A stretch of 23,205 bases of DNA from an uncultured Prevotella sp. (GCA_934230965.1 CAKQFW010000006.1:1-23205), one strand, 5' to 3'; numbered from the stretch's first letter, positions 1 through 6,384 are shown. Program-made: numbers and translations. The notes: generated by a model not told the origin, from the sequence alone.

Positions 1-37
1 CATCAAGTTCCTTGAAACTTACGTGTAAATAAACTTA

Positions 38-55
38 GTTGTCAATAAAGACAAC
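38..55. repeat. Small hairpin near left edge
   Basis: GTTGTC (38-43) and GACAAC (50-55) form a perfect 6-bp stem around a 6-base AT loop. Flanking ACTTA and TAAGT can extend it with an internal bulge. It could be the terminator of a gene lying outside the window to the left, but no T run makes that clear. Nothing in 1-100 looks coding. Confidence 0.35.
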
Positions 56-102
56 ATTGTTTCTCTAAGTGAATGTATTGTGTGGTAAACGCACGACAAC
101 AC

Positions 103-229
103 TGAACAACAGAGGAACAACTTTGAACAATAAAAGGAATAATTCTGAACAACAAAAGGAATAATTCTGAACAACAAAAGGAATAATTCTGAATAACAGA
201 GGTACAACTCTGAACAACAAAAGGACAAC
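103..229. repeat. 21/22-bp tandem repeat, about six units
   Basis: Units begin TGAAYAA at 103, 124, 146, 168, 190 and 211. Units two to four share the core AAAAGGAATAATTC and are 22 bp long; units one and five are 21 bp and carry AGAGGWACAAC. The last unit runs into the left arm of the 219-290 stem-loop, so the array and the terminator share sequence. The ORF that runs through it on the minus strand is low-complexity and not credible as a gene. Function unknown; a slippage-prone non-coding array downstream of the rfb genes is all that can be said. Confidence 0.8.
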
Positions 230-290
230 AAGCATAACGTGACCTTTAATACAATGAGTAATAAAGCAACGTTGTGGTTGTTGTCCTTTT
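219..290. terminator. Stem-loop downstream of rfbB
   Basis: AAAAGGACAACAA (219-231) pairs perfectly with TTGTTGTCCTTTT (278-290) across a 46-base loop. The plus strand continues into a T tract (TTTTTTT, 287-293), and the minus strand leaves the stem through TTTTG. It lies 41 bp past the rfbB stop, so it can end the minus-strand rfb transcript and perhaps readthrough from the left. The same 13-base arm recurs in the terminator after ddh. Confidence 0.6.
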
Positions 291-331
291 TTTATTTATT
301 GCTGAGCGCGCTTTGCTCAGCGGTTTAAGCC

Positions 332-1471
332 TTATCTTCCAGCATACATGCTATCATAATATTTCTGATAGTCGCCCGATGTTACATTGTCCATCCAAGC
401 CTGATTATCGAGATACCAGCGTACCGTTTTCTCAATACCCTCTTCAAACTGTAGGCTGGGCTCCCATCCCAGTTCGCGTTGCAGCTTGCGCGAGTCGATG
501 GCATAGCGCATATCGTGGCCCTTGCGGTCGGTAACGTGGGTGATGAGGTTCATGTCTTCATCTTCGCGTCGGCCTAGCAAACGGTCGGTGGTGCGAATAA
601 GCACGTGCACGATATCAATGTTTTTCCACTCGTTAAAGCCGCCGATATTATATGTATCGGCCACGCGACCCTGGTGGAAGATGAGGTCGATGGCACGTGC
701 ATGGTCTTCAACATACAGCCAGTCGCGCACGTTCAAGCCCTCGCCATACACGGGCAGCGCCTTGCGATGGCGAATATTATTGATGAAGAGCGGTATGAGT
801 TTTTCAGGAAACTGATACGGACCATAATTGTTTGAGCAGTTGGTCACGATGGTAGGCATGCCATAGGTATCGTGAAAAGCACGCACAAAGTGGTCGCTGC
901 TGGCCTTGGCAGCCGAGTAGGGCGAGTGGGGGTTATACTTCGTTTCTTCAGTAAAGAACGTGGTGCCATAGGCATGATGGTGTGCCGAGCTGGCCTTTGT
1001 GGTGAAGGGGCTCTCTACACCTTCGGGGTTAGTGAGCTCCAGTGCGCCATACACCTCGTCGGTAGAGATGTGGTAGAAGCGTTTCCCCTCATAGCCTTCG
1101 GGCAGGCTCTCCCAATATTCGCGAGCCGCTTGTAAGAGCGACAGCGTGCCTATAACGTTGGTTTGTGCAAAGGTGAAGGGGTCTTTGATTGAGCGGTCGA
1201 CATGGCTTTCGGCTGCCAGATGAATAATTCCATCCACATGATGCTCGCGCATGAGGCGCTGAATGAGTGCAAAGTCGCAGATGTCGCCCTTCACAAACGT
1301 ATAGTTGGGGCAGTCTTTCACATCGTCAAGGTTGGCGAGGTTGCCCGCATAAGTCAACTTATCGAGGTTGATGATGTGATACTCGGGATATTTATTCACA
1401 AACAGGCGCACCACGTGCGAGCCAATGAAGCCCGCTCCGCCTGTGATGATGATGTTTCTTTTATAGGCCAT
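332..1471 (-). CDS. rfbB: dTDP-glucose 4,6-dehydratase
   Basis: Converts dTDP-D-glucose to dTDP-4-keto-6-deoxy-D-glucose, the second step to dTDP-L-rhamnose, in the cytoplasm with bound NAD+. The 379-residue protein opens with the Rossmann motif GGAGFIG (11-17). It has HISTDEVYG, with the catalytic T137-D138-E139, and the SDR pair Y185-x3-K189 in HSPYSAAKASSDH. The RmlB signature NCSNNYGPYQFPEKLIPL follows from 211. Length and the insert before the YxxxK motif fit Bacteroidetes members of the family. It is the last gene of the rfbC-rfbD-rfbB block, starting 34 bp after rfbD stops. The product probably feeds O-antigen, capsule or cell-surface glycan. Family assignment is very secure; the glycan it serves is not visible here. 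Confidence 0.97.
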   Translation of the reverse strand: MAYKRNIIITGGAGFIGSHVVRLFVNKYPEYHIINLDKLTYAGNLANLDDVKDCPNYTFVKGDICDFALIQRLMREHHVDGIIHLAAESHVDRSIKDPFTFAQTNVIGTLSLLQAAREYWESLPEGYEGKRFYHISTDEVYGALELTNPEGVESPFTTKASSAHHHAYGTTFFTEETKYNPHSPYSAAKASSDHFVRAFHDTYGMPTIVTNCSNNYGPYQFPEKLIPLFINNIRHRKALPVYGEGLNVRDWLYVEDHARAIDLIFHQGRVADTYNIGGFNEWKNIDIVHVLIRTTDRLLGRREDEDMNLITHVTDRKGHDMRYAIDSRKLQRELGWEPSLQFEEGIEKTVRWYLDNQAWMDNVTSGDYQKYYDSMYAGR

Positions 1472-1505
1472 GATAACAGTGTTATTATTATAATAGGATG
1501 TAGAT

Positions 1506-2384
1506 TTAAGCCTCTTTAGCTGCTTGTAGCTGCTTGATGCAAAGCTTCAGCGAGTCGGTCCAGTAGGGCACCTTCACGCCAAAGGTGCTCTTCAGCTTGC
1601 TCTTGTCGAGCACCGAGAAGTGCGGACGCTGCACGGGGCTGGGAAACTCGCTGCTGTAGCAAGGCTGAATGTCGCATGTGTTGCCGCTCAGCTCGCATAT
1701 CACCTTGGCAAAGTCGAACCACGAGCACACACCTTCGTTTGAGAAGTGGTAGATGCCCGTCTTATTAATCTGCTCGGTTTCGATGATATGAGCAATGACA
1801 TCGGCCAAGTCGCCAGCAAAGGTAGGCGTGCCCACTTGGTCAAACACCACCTTTAGTGTGGGATGTGTGGCGGTGAGCTGACGCATAGTCTTTACAAAGT
1901 TTTTGCCCCATTGCGAGTAGAGCCAAGCTGTGCGAATGATGATGTGCTGGCAACCTGTGGCGGCAATGCTCTGTTCGCCCGCCAACTTTGTTTTGCCATA
2001 AACGCCCAGCGGGTTGGTGGGCCATGTTTCTTGGCACGGTGTGTTGCGGTCGCCCTGAAACACATAGTCGGTCGACACGTGTATCAGTGTTCCGCCCACC
2101 TCCTTCATAGCGGTGGCCAGGTTTCCGGCAGCCGTGTTGTTCAGCAGGTTTGCGGTATCATAGTCGGTCTCGGCCTTATCAACATTGGTGTATGCAGCGC
2201 AGTTAACAATCAGGTTAATATTGCGCTCGTTCACCATCTGTCGTATGGCGTCGATGTTGGTGATATCAAGTTTTTCGTATCCTTCAGCCACATCAGTAAA
2301 CACAAATTGATGTGCGCTGTTCTTGGCCACACGTTGCATCTCGTGTCCGAGCTGCCCGTTGGCGCCTGTTACTAATATGTTCAT
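1506..2384 (-). CDS. rfbD: dTDP-4-dehydrorhamnose reductase
   Basis: Catalyses the last step of dTDP-L-rhamnose synthesis, NAD(P)H-dependent reduction of dTDP-4-keto-rhamnose. The 292-residue protein is an extended SDR: GANGQLG nucleotide-binding loop (7-13), NCAAYTNVDKAE (61-72) typical of RmlD, STDYVF (104-109), and the catalytic YGKTK (Y129, K133). The C-terminal half has the RmlD substrate-binding pattern ending in RPHFSVLDKSKL. It sits between rfbC (22 bp upstream) and rfbB (34 bp downstream) on the same strand, consistent with one transcript. Nothing is truncated. Confidence 0.96.
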   Translation of the reverse strand: MNILVTGANGQLGHEMQRVAKNSAHQFVFTDVAEGYEKLDITNIDAIRQMVNERNINLIVNCAAYTNVDKAETDYDTANLLNNTAAGNLATAMKEVGGTLIHVSTDYVFQGDRNTPCQETWPTNPLGVYGKTKLAGEQSIAATGCQHIIIRTAWLYSQWGKNFVKTMRQLTATHPTLKVVFDQVGTPTFAGDLADVIAHIIETEQINKTGIYHFSNEGVCSWFDFAKVICELSGNTCDIQPCYSSEFPSPVQRPHFSVLDKSKLKSTFGVKVPYWTDSLKLCIKQLQAAKEA

Positions 2385-2406
2385 AACAATATATTATATA
2401 ATGTGT

Positions 2407-2955
2407 TTAGAACGGACTATCAAAGTCTTTCAGCATAGCATGCTTTGTGTCTTTCTCTGACAAGATGGCCTTGTCGATAGGAATACGCCAGTCGATGCCC
2501 AGCGAGGTGTCGAGAATAGAGATGCCGCCATCGGCCTCGGGGTGGTAAAACTCGTCGCACTTATATTGGAACACGGCGGTGTCGCTCAGCACGGCAAAGC
2601 CATGGGCAAAGCCTTTCGGGATGAAGAATTGGCGGTGGTTGTCTTCGGTCAGCTCTACGGCCACGTGCTGACCATAGGTGGCCGACCCTTTGCGTATGTC
2701 TACGGCCACGTCGAGCACGGCGCCACGCACGCAGCGCACCAGTTTGCTCTGTGTGTAGGGCGGACGCTGAAAGTGCAAACCGCGCATCACGCCGTATGAC
2801 GACATGCTCTCATTGTCTTGCACAAAATGTATAGGTCCTACCTTTTCTTCAAATTCGCGTTGCGAAAAGCTTTCAAAAAAATAGCCACGAGCATCTTTAA
2901 ACAGGCGCGGTTCGATGATGAGCACGCCCTCGATGCCAGTTTTTATTACTTCCAT
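2407..2955 (-). CDS. rfbC: dTDP-4-dehydrorhamnose 3,5-epimerase
   Basis: Epimerises C3 and C5 of dTDP-4-keto-6-deoxyglucose, the third step to dTDP-L-rhamnose. The 182-residue cupin is full length for RmlC. It has ARGYFFESF near the N-terminus, QDNES (46-50), the GLHFQ motif with catalytic H61, substrate-binding K71, the FIPKGFAHGF stretch (111-120) and Y131, the probable catalytic acid. It is the first gene of the rfb block, 288 bp from the divergent ddh. The start is the ATG at 2955, with no ribosome binding site consensus, as is usual in this phylum. The block contains no rfbA, so the thymidylyltransferase must be encoded elsewhere. Confidence 0.96.
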   Translation of the reverse strand: MEVIKTGIEGVLIIEPRLFKDARGYFFESFSQREFEEKVGPIHFVQDNESMSSYGVMRGLHFQRPPYTQSKLVRCVRGAVLDVAVDIRKGSATYGQHVAVELTEDNHRQFFIPKGFAHGFAVLSDTAVFQYKCDEFYHPEADGGISILDTSLGIDWRIPIDKAILSEKDTKHAMLKDFDSPF

Positions 2956-3016
2956 ATTGTTCGTTTATCTGTAAGTATCAATGCACGCACCCCTGTGGCG
3001 CTGTGCTGTGGTGGCA

Positions 3017-3024
3017 CAAAGATA
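3017..3024 (-). promoter_or_regulatory. Probable -7 element of rfbCDB promoter
   Basis: On the minus strand this reads TATCTTTG, a perfect match to the Bacteroidetes TAnnTTTG -7 element, 61 bp upstream of the rfbC ATG. No good -33 TTTG lies at the usual spacing, so the assignment rests on the -7 box and position alone. Confidence 0.5.
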
Positions 3025-3139
3025 CACATTATTTCCTAAACAGCCACGTGCGAGGTTACATTTTTTCAGACATAAACGCCCTATTCCTACAGATTGTTAT
3101 TTATTGGTGTTTTGTAGATAGAAAAGCGGGCGCAATGTG

Positions 3140-3169
3140 TTGCATTGTCGAGAGAATAGTGTAAATTTG
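3140..3169 (+). promoter_or_regulatory. Probable ddh promoter
   Basis: TAAATTTG at 3162-3169 matches the TAnnTTTG -7 consensus. A TTG at 3140-3142 lies 19 bp upstream, in the place of the -33 element. The predicted start near 3175 would give a purine-rich, A-rich 5' UTR of about 70 bases before the ddh ATG at 3244. Confidence 0.6.
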
Positions 3170-3243
3170 CAACGAGAAAAGATAAAAGCAACAATAAAAG
3201 CAAACAGAGAAACGATAAAACAATTAATAAAAGCAATTCATTT

Positions 3244-4143
3244 ATGAAGAAAATAAGAGCTGCTATTGTGGGCTATGGCAACATTGGCCGTTACGCCCTT
3301 GAGGCCCTTGAGGCCGCCAATGATTTTGAGGTGGCAGGCATTGTGCGCCGTCATGGTGCCGAGAACAAGCCCGCCGAGTTGGAAAAATATGATGTAGTAA
3401 AAGACATTCGCGAGCTGAAAGATGTTGACGTGGCCATTCTTGCCACCCCTTCACGCTCGTGCGAAGAATATGCCAAACAGATATTGCCCCTGGGTATCAA
3501 TACGGTTGATAGCTTTGATATTCACACCTCTATCGTCAACTATCGTGCTTCGCTCATGCCCTTGTGCAAGGAGCATGGCGCTGTGGCCGTGATAGCTGCT
3601 GGCTGGGACCCGGGTTCTGACAGCATTGTGCGCACCCTGATGCAAAGCCTTGCACCTAAGGGCTTGACCTACACCAACTTTGGCCCAGGCATGTCGATGG
3701 GCCATAGCGTGTGCGTACGCTCTAAAGAAGGCGTGAAGAACGCTCTGTCAGTAACCATCCCTAAGGGCGAAGGCTTGCACCGCCGCATGGTATATGTTGA
3801 GCTGGAAGAGGGTGCCAAGCTTGAAGATGTAACGGCTGCCATCAAGGCCGACCCCTACTTCTCTAACGACGAGACACACGTGTTTGCCGTGCCTTCAGTG
3901 GATGCTGTTCGCGATATGGGTCATGGCGTAAACTTGGTGCGCAAGGGTGTGAGCGGAAAAACACAAAACCAGCGCCTGGAGTTTGATATGTGCATCAACA
4001 ATCCCGCCCTCACTGGCCAGGTATTAGTTAACGTGGCACGCGCCTCTATGCACCAGCAGCCCGGCTGCTACACCATGGTAGAGATACCTGTTATTGATAT
4101 GCTCGAGGGTGACCGCGAAGAGCTGATTGCACATTTGGTGTAA
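3244..4143 (+). CDS. ddh: meso-Diaminopimelate D-dehydrogenase
   Basis: NADPH-dependent enzyme that reductively aminates L-2-amino-6-oxopimelate (tetrahydrodipicolinate) to meso-diaminopimelate in one step. This bypasses the succinylase or acetylase branches and supplies lysine and peptidoglycan. The 299-residue protein has the Rossmann loop GYGNIG (10-15), VRRH (34-37) where NADPH-specific members place basic residues for the 2'-phosphate, ATPSRS (67-72), VDSFDIH (88-94) and the family hallmark AAGWDPGSDS (118-127). Length is normal. It is monocistronic: its own promoter lies upstream and a long stem-loop follows. The neighbouring rfb genes run the other way, so the only visible link is that both feed the envelope. 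Confidence 0.95.
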   Translation: MKKIRAAIVGYGNIGRYALEALEAANDFEVAGIVRRHGAENKPAELEKYDVVKDIRELKDVDVAILATPSRSCEEYAKQILPLGINTVDSFDIHTSIVNYRASLMPLCKEHGAVAVIAAGWDPGSDSIVRTLMQSLAPKGLTYTNFGPGMSMGHSVCVRSKEGVKNALSVTIPKGEGLHRRMVYVELEEGAKLEDVTAAIKADPYFSNDETHVFAVPSVDAVRDMGHGVNLVRKGVSGKTQNQRLEFDMCINNPALTGQVLVNVARASMHQQPGCYTMVEIPVIDMLEGDREELIAHLV

Positions 4144-4190
4144 GGCGCCGAACCTTAGGTTATAACTATAATTAGATAAGAAACAACCAT

Positions 4191-4273
4191 AACAATAAAA
4201 GGACAACAAAAACAATGTTGTTAATGACATTATTATAATGTATTGACATCGTTTTTGTTGTCCTTTTGTTGTT
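4191..4273. terminator. Long stem-loop terminator after ddh
   Basis: A 23-base arm at 4191-4213 pairs with 4251-4273 with one mismatch. Its core is AAAAGGACAACAA (4197-4209), the same 13 bases as in the stem-loop after rfbB, and the right arm is U-rich on the plus transcript. The 37-base loop holds a nested imperfect hairpin around AATGACATTAT/ATAATGTATT. It begins 47 bp after the ddh stop. Confidence 0.7.
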
Positions 4274-4387
4274 ATTTTATTGTTAGAATTGTTATTGCTC
4301 TATTAAAATTATTCATCCATATCTTTATCGATTTTTGCTTACGTGTAGTCATTAAATGTCAGCTGGTAGAGGACACTAATTTGTTTA

Positions 4388-4509
4388 TTCTGCACGAAAC
4401 TTGTGCAGAAAAACGAGAAAATTGCACGAAAATGATGCAGAAATTAGTGAAAACTGCATCAATCTTGTGCAGAATTTGACAAAAACTGCATCAATCTCGT
4501 GCAGTTTTT
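4388..4509. repeat. Four palindromic units with exact 32-bp period
   Basis: Units start TGCA at 4391, 4423, 4455 and 4487, exactly 32 bp apart. Each has a TGCA[C/T]-N8/9-[G/A]TGCAG palindrome followed by an A-rich spacer. The best hairpins are TTCTGCAC (4388-4395) with GTGCAGAA (4403-4410), and AAAAACTGCA (4481-4490) with TGCAGTTTTT (4500-4509). Units three and four share ACTGCATCAATCT. Spacers are partly alike and A-rich, so this is not a CRISPR. The regular spacing of about three helical turns fits a protein-binding array or a run of small RNA hairpins; function unknown. Confidence 0.85.
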
Positions 4510-4857
4510 AATGGTAAGAGCATGTTTTGGGTCTTATCATTCAGACGTGAGAGTGCGTTTTGATAGAAAATTATTTGAATGATTAATGAGAATAGAATTT
4601 CGTATGTAATAAGAATTCTTGGCGTGTATTTGAAGAATACTTGACGTATAGTAGGAAGATAGTTCAGCCTATTAGCCGATAATGGTTTATAAGAAAAGAA
4701 GCCAACGCGCCTTGTTTTATGTGTTAACAGATGCAAAAATATTAACAATTACAGGTCGTTCAAAATTTGCGAAAGAGGTGTTAACGAATATTTATTACTG
4801 TTATCGTGTGTGAAAACTAAGCGTTTCGAGCTCTAAAAATCGGGAAAATGTGTTGCA

Positions 4858-4942
4858 AAACCCTTGGTTTCACCTTGTAAAACCAAGGGTTTCAGGAGGT
4901 GAAACCAAGGGAATCAGGAGGTGAAACCAAGGGTTTCACAAC
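4858..4942. repeat. 22-bp direct repeats with an inverted copy
   Basis: Three tandem units start at 4877, 4899 and 4921 with core GTGAAACCAAGGGTTTCA. The first has GTAAAACC and the second has GGGAATCA. Immediately upstream, AAACCCTTGGTTTCAC (4858-4873) is the exact reverse complement of the core, so the transcript can fold into alternative long hairpins. Each core is itself weakly palindromic (TGAAACC...GGGTTTCA). It is intergenic, between ddh and the DUF3990 cassette, with no gene reading through. Confidence 0.85.
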
Positions 4943-5090
4943 TTATTGCTCATTTTTTCATCGGTTTTTTCGAGTGATGCCCGACGGAAAAACGCGTAAT
5001 ATGTTGTGGCTCAATTATTTATTTCTTTTGTCAGTCTAATCGCCTAGAAGGGCCACGAACGCCCCTCGTTTTTCTGAATTTCAAAAAGTG

Positions 5091-5141
5091 GCCTGTATTT
5101 TCAATTAGGTTTTTAACAATTGATACCTAATGAAAATAGGC
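5091..5141. terminator. Imperfect stem-loop after the DUF3990 cassette
   Basis: The left arm 5091-5110 (GCCTGTATTTTCAATTAGGT) pairs with 5125-5141 (ACCTAATGAAAATAGGC) with a few single-base bulges, around a 14-base loop. On the minus strand the hairpin lies about 94 bp past the stop of the 5235-5459 gene and is followed by CACTTTTTG, so it may terminate the cassette. It could instead be a structured RNA element. Confidence 0.45.
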
Positions 5142-5234
5142 AATTGTGAATGGACGTTAATTCTTAGTATTTGCTCCTTCGCAAAAAGGATAGCATCAAA
5201 TGCGACTTTTAAGTAGGTGTTCTTTACATTATTT

Positions 5235-5459
5235 TCACATTACTCTTCCTGTTAGCAACTCGGTACGCAGAAAATCATACACGTATCGCGGACTTTGAAA
5301 ATAGAGAGCTGTTTTATCGTTGATAATCCGCTGATAGGTTTCTGAATTTATCACTATATCAAGTGCATCAGTCATTGTCGATGCCTTATTGTCTTTAATA
5401 AGCAACACAGCAAGTTTGGTCACCATGTCATCTTTCATCATTTCTTTTTCGTCTATCAT
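5235..5459 (-). CDS. Small protein of DUF3990 cassette, unknown
   Basis: A 74-residue, probably helical, soluble protein with a charged N-terminus (MIDEKEMMKDD) and a C-terminal half reading YQRIINDKTALYFQSPRYVYDFLRTEL. There is no signal peptide or membrane segment. Its ATG overlaps the TAA of the DUF3990 gene by one base (TAATG), indicating translational coupling. I do not recognise the family with certainty. Small proteins with a similar layout (DALDxxxNSExY...LYxQSPxYxYD) seem familiar as partners of DUF3990 genes, but this is from memory. Given that position, it is a candidate antitoxin, immunity or accessory subunit. It is as AT-rich as the other two cassette genes and unlike the GC-richer genes around them. 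Confidence 0.75.
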   Translation of the reverse strand: MIDEKEMMKDDMVTKLAVLLIKDNKASTMTDALDIVINSETYQRIINDKTALYFQSPRYVYDFLRTELLTGRVM

Positions 5460-5935
5460 TATCTTATTCTTTTTAATATAGACAATGCCTTTTCAGTACC
5501 GAAAAAGTATTGCACAGTTAAACCTTTCATATATTTTAGTTTGCTAACAAGTGTTGGCAAATCAATAATTTGGTTTTCATATTTCCACAATTGCACTCCC
5601 ACACGATCATTAGCTATTGGGCCTATTACAATGTCATATTCGTGAATAGGAGAAGAAGTCGGATTATTACGATTAGCAAGAATAAACTCTGCCCATGCCT
5701 CACTATAGTCATCGAAACGAAGCGTACGCAATTTATCTATCTCTACGTCATCCACTTCAAATTCCATCACTACAGGGGTTCCTTCTTGCTGCTGTTCAAC
5801 TTTAATCATCGCCATATTGAGTGCTTGGTTATAGTCGGGAGATAAATAAAAACCCTGTCCGAAATCTTTATTTGGTTTCGATTTAGTTAATTCAATTTGG
5901 TCAAATATCTTATTCGTGCCGTGATATAATTTCAT
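5459..5935 (-). CDS. DUF3990 protein, ADP-ribosyltransferase-like fold
   Basis: A 158-residue protein matching the DUF3990 pattern: N-terminal LYHGTNKIF, then GQGFYLSPDYNQALNMA (26-42), WAEFILANR (81-89), HEYDIVIGPIANDRV (98-112) and the characteristic QYFFGTEKALSIL near the C-terminus (142-153). DUF3990 is placed with the ADP-ribosyltransferase superfamily. H5, Y30 and E83 are plausible equivalents of the H-Y-E catalytic set that binds NAD+, but that mapping is my inference. There is no signal peptide, so it is cytoplasmic. It is coupled to both neighbours: ATGA overlap with the DUF3791-like gene upstream and TAATG with the small gene downstream. A toxin of a toxin-antitoxin or phage-defence cassette is the likeliest role; a house-keeping modifier is possible. 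Confidence 0.85.
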   Translation of the reverse strand: MKLYHGTNKIFDQIELTKSKPNKDFGQGFYLSPDYNQALNMAMIKVEQQQEGTPVVMEFEVDDVEIDKLRTLRFDDYSEAWAEFILANRNNPTSSPIHEYDIVIGPIANDRVGVQLWKYENQIIDLPTLVSKLKYMKGLTVQYFFGTEKALSILKRIR

Positions 5936-6156
5936 GCAATGCCTCCTCCTAATTTATAACAATAATGTGTTAAGTCGTCTACCACTGATGTAAACGACTG
6001 TGTGTGCAGATAATCATAATGTTGTTCTACAAAGTGCATACCCTTGTAGCGCAATAGATAGTTGAAGGATTGTTTAAGCGTCAAACCATGACGCTTACCA
6101 AACTCGGTAAGAAATATTACAGTCCATTCAATTTTGTCTTTGATGTCGTATTCCAT
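5932..6156 (-). CDS. DUF3791-like small protein
   Basis: A 74-residue protein whose pattern, FLTEFGKRHGLTLKQSFNYLLRYKGMHFVEQHYDYLHTQS followed by DDLTHYCYKLGGGIA, fits the DUF3791 family commonly found directly upstream of DUF3990 genes. No membrane segment or signal peptide. It is the first gene of the three-gene cassette, and its TGA overlaps the DUF3990 ATG (ATGA, 5932-5935). The sequence looks like a compact helical, possibly DNA- or partner-binding protein. A role as antitoxin is inferred from gene order only. The start at 6156 lies about 32 bases below a TATCTTTG promoter element. Confidence 0.8.
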   Translation of the reverse strand: MEYDIKDKIEWTVIFLTEFGKRHGLTLKQSFNYLLRYKGMHFVEQHYDYLHTQSFTSVVDDLTHYCYKLGGGIA

Positions 6157-6188
6157 AATTCAGAGCACTAAGTCAACATATTGTTATG

Positions 6189-6196
6189 CAAAGATA
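6189..6196 (-). promoter_or_regulatory. Probable -7 element of DUF3791/DUF3990 cassette
   Basis: On the minus strand this reads TATCTTTG, matching TAnnTTTG, 33 bp upstream of the 6156 start. A TTTG lies further upstream (6224-6221 on the minus strand), but 24 bases away is longer than usual, so the -33 element is doubtful. Confidence 0.5.
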
Positions 6197-6303
6197 GTGA
6201 ATAAACATCATTCTACTATTCAAAGAGAAGAAAAAATCTTTAAGTACGAGTTCAAAATTAATCGCATATATGAATTTTGATTAATAGAGCTTTCTCCTCA
6301 ATG

Positions 6304-6354
6304 ATACCTAAAACGTGGTATTTCTTTTCTTGCAAAATACCTAAATTTTGGTAT
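6304..6354. promoter_or_regulatory. Paired ATACC-N8-GGTAT operator-like palindromes
   Basis: Two imperfect palindromes, ATACCTAAAACGTGGTAT (6304-6321) and ATACCTAAATTTTGGTAT (6337-6354), begin 33 bp apart, about three helical turns. A further half-site ATACC follows at 6358-6362. The second palindrome ends on the first base of the -33 TTG of the promoter for the receptor operon, so a bound dimer would block RNA polymerase. Identity of the binding protein is unknown. The rest of 6157-6493 holds the two divergent promoters and the receptor-operon 5' UTR. Confidence 0.65.
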
Positions 6355-6384
6355 TGCATACCTTTTTAAACCTTGATAACTTTG
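6354..6384 (+). promoter_or_regulatory. Promoter of the TonB receptor operon
   Basis: TAACTTTG (6377-6384) is a perfect TAnnTTTG -7 element. TTG at 6354-6356 sits 20 bp upstream, at the position expected for -33. Transcription would start near 6391, leaving a 5' UTR of about 100 bases ending in a purine- and A-rich stretch before the ATG at 6494. Confidence 0.7.

Larger units (their letters stand above)
4144..5234. other. Gene-free, repeat-rich AT-rich interval
   Basis: About 1.1 kb with no believable gene. The ORFs inside it (about 4243-4479 plus and 4491-4748 minus) are hydrophobic or low-complexity, lack any family signature and run across the repeat arrays. What it does hold is listed separately: the ddh terminator stem-loop, the 32-bp palindrome array, the 22-bp GTGAAACCAAGGG repeats and the 5091-5141 hairpin. 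Between 4520 and 4840 I see no structure worth calling. Confidence 0.7.

Noticed and set aside
19..231. 70-residue minus-strand ORF rich in Phe, Tyr and Cys
   Set aside because: It is the translation of the 22-bp repeat array.
4391..4509. Possible CRISPR array
   Set aside because: Period is 32 bp in total with no room for unique spacers, the intervals are A-rich and alike, and no cas gene is near.
4243..4748. Short ORFs on both strands in the repeat region
   Set aside because: Low-complexity hydrophobic products crossing the repeat array, with no family pattern, promoter or coupling.
5041..5080. Possible terminator (AGGGC...GCCCCT then TTTTT)
   Set aside because: Stem is only about five pairs and no plus-strand gene lies upstream to be terminated.
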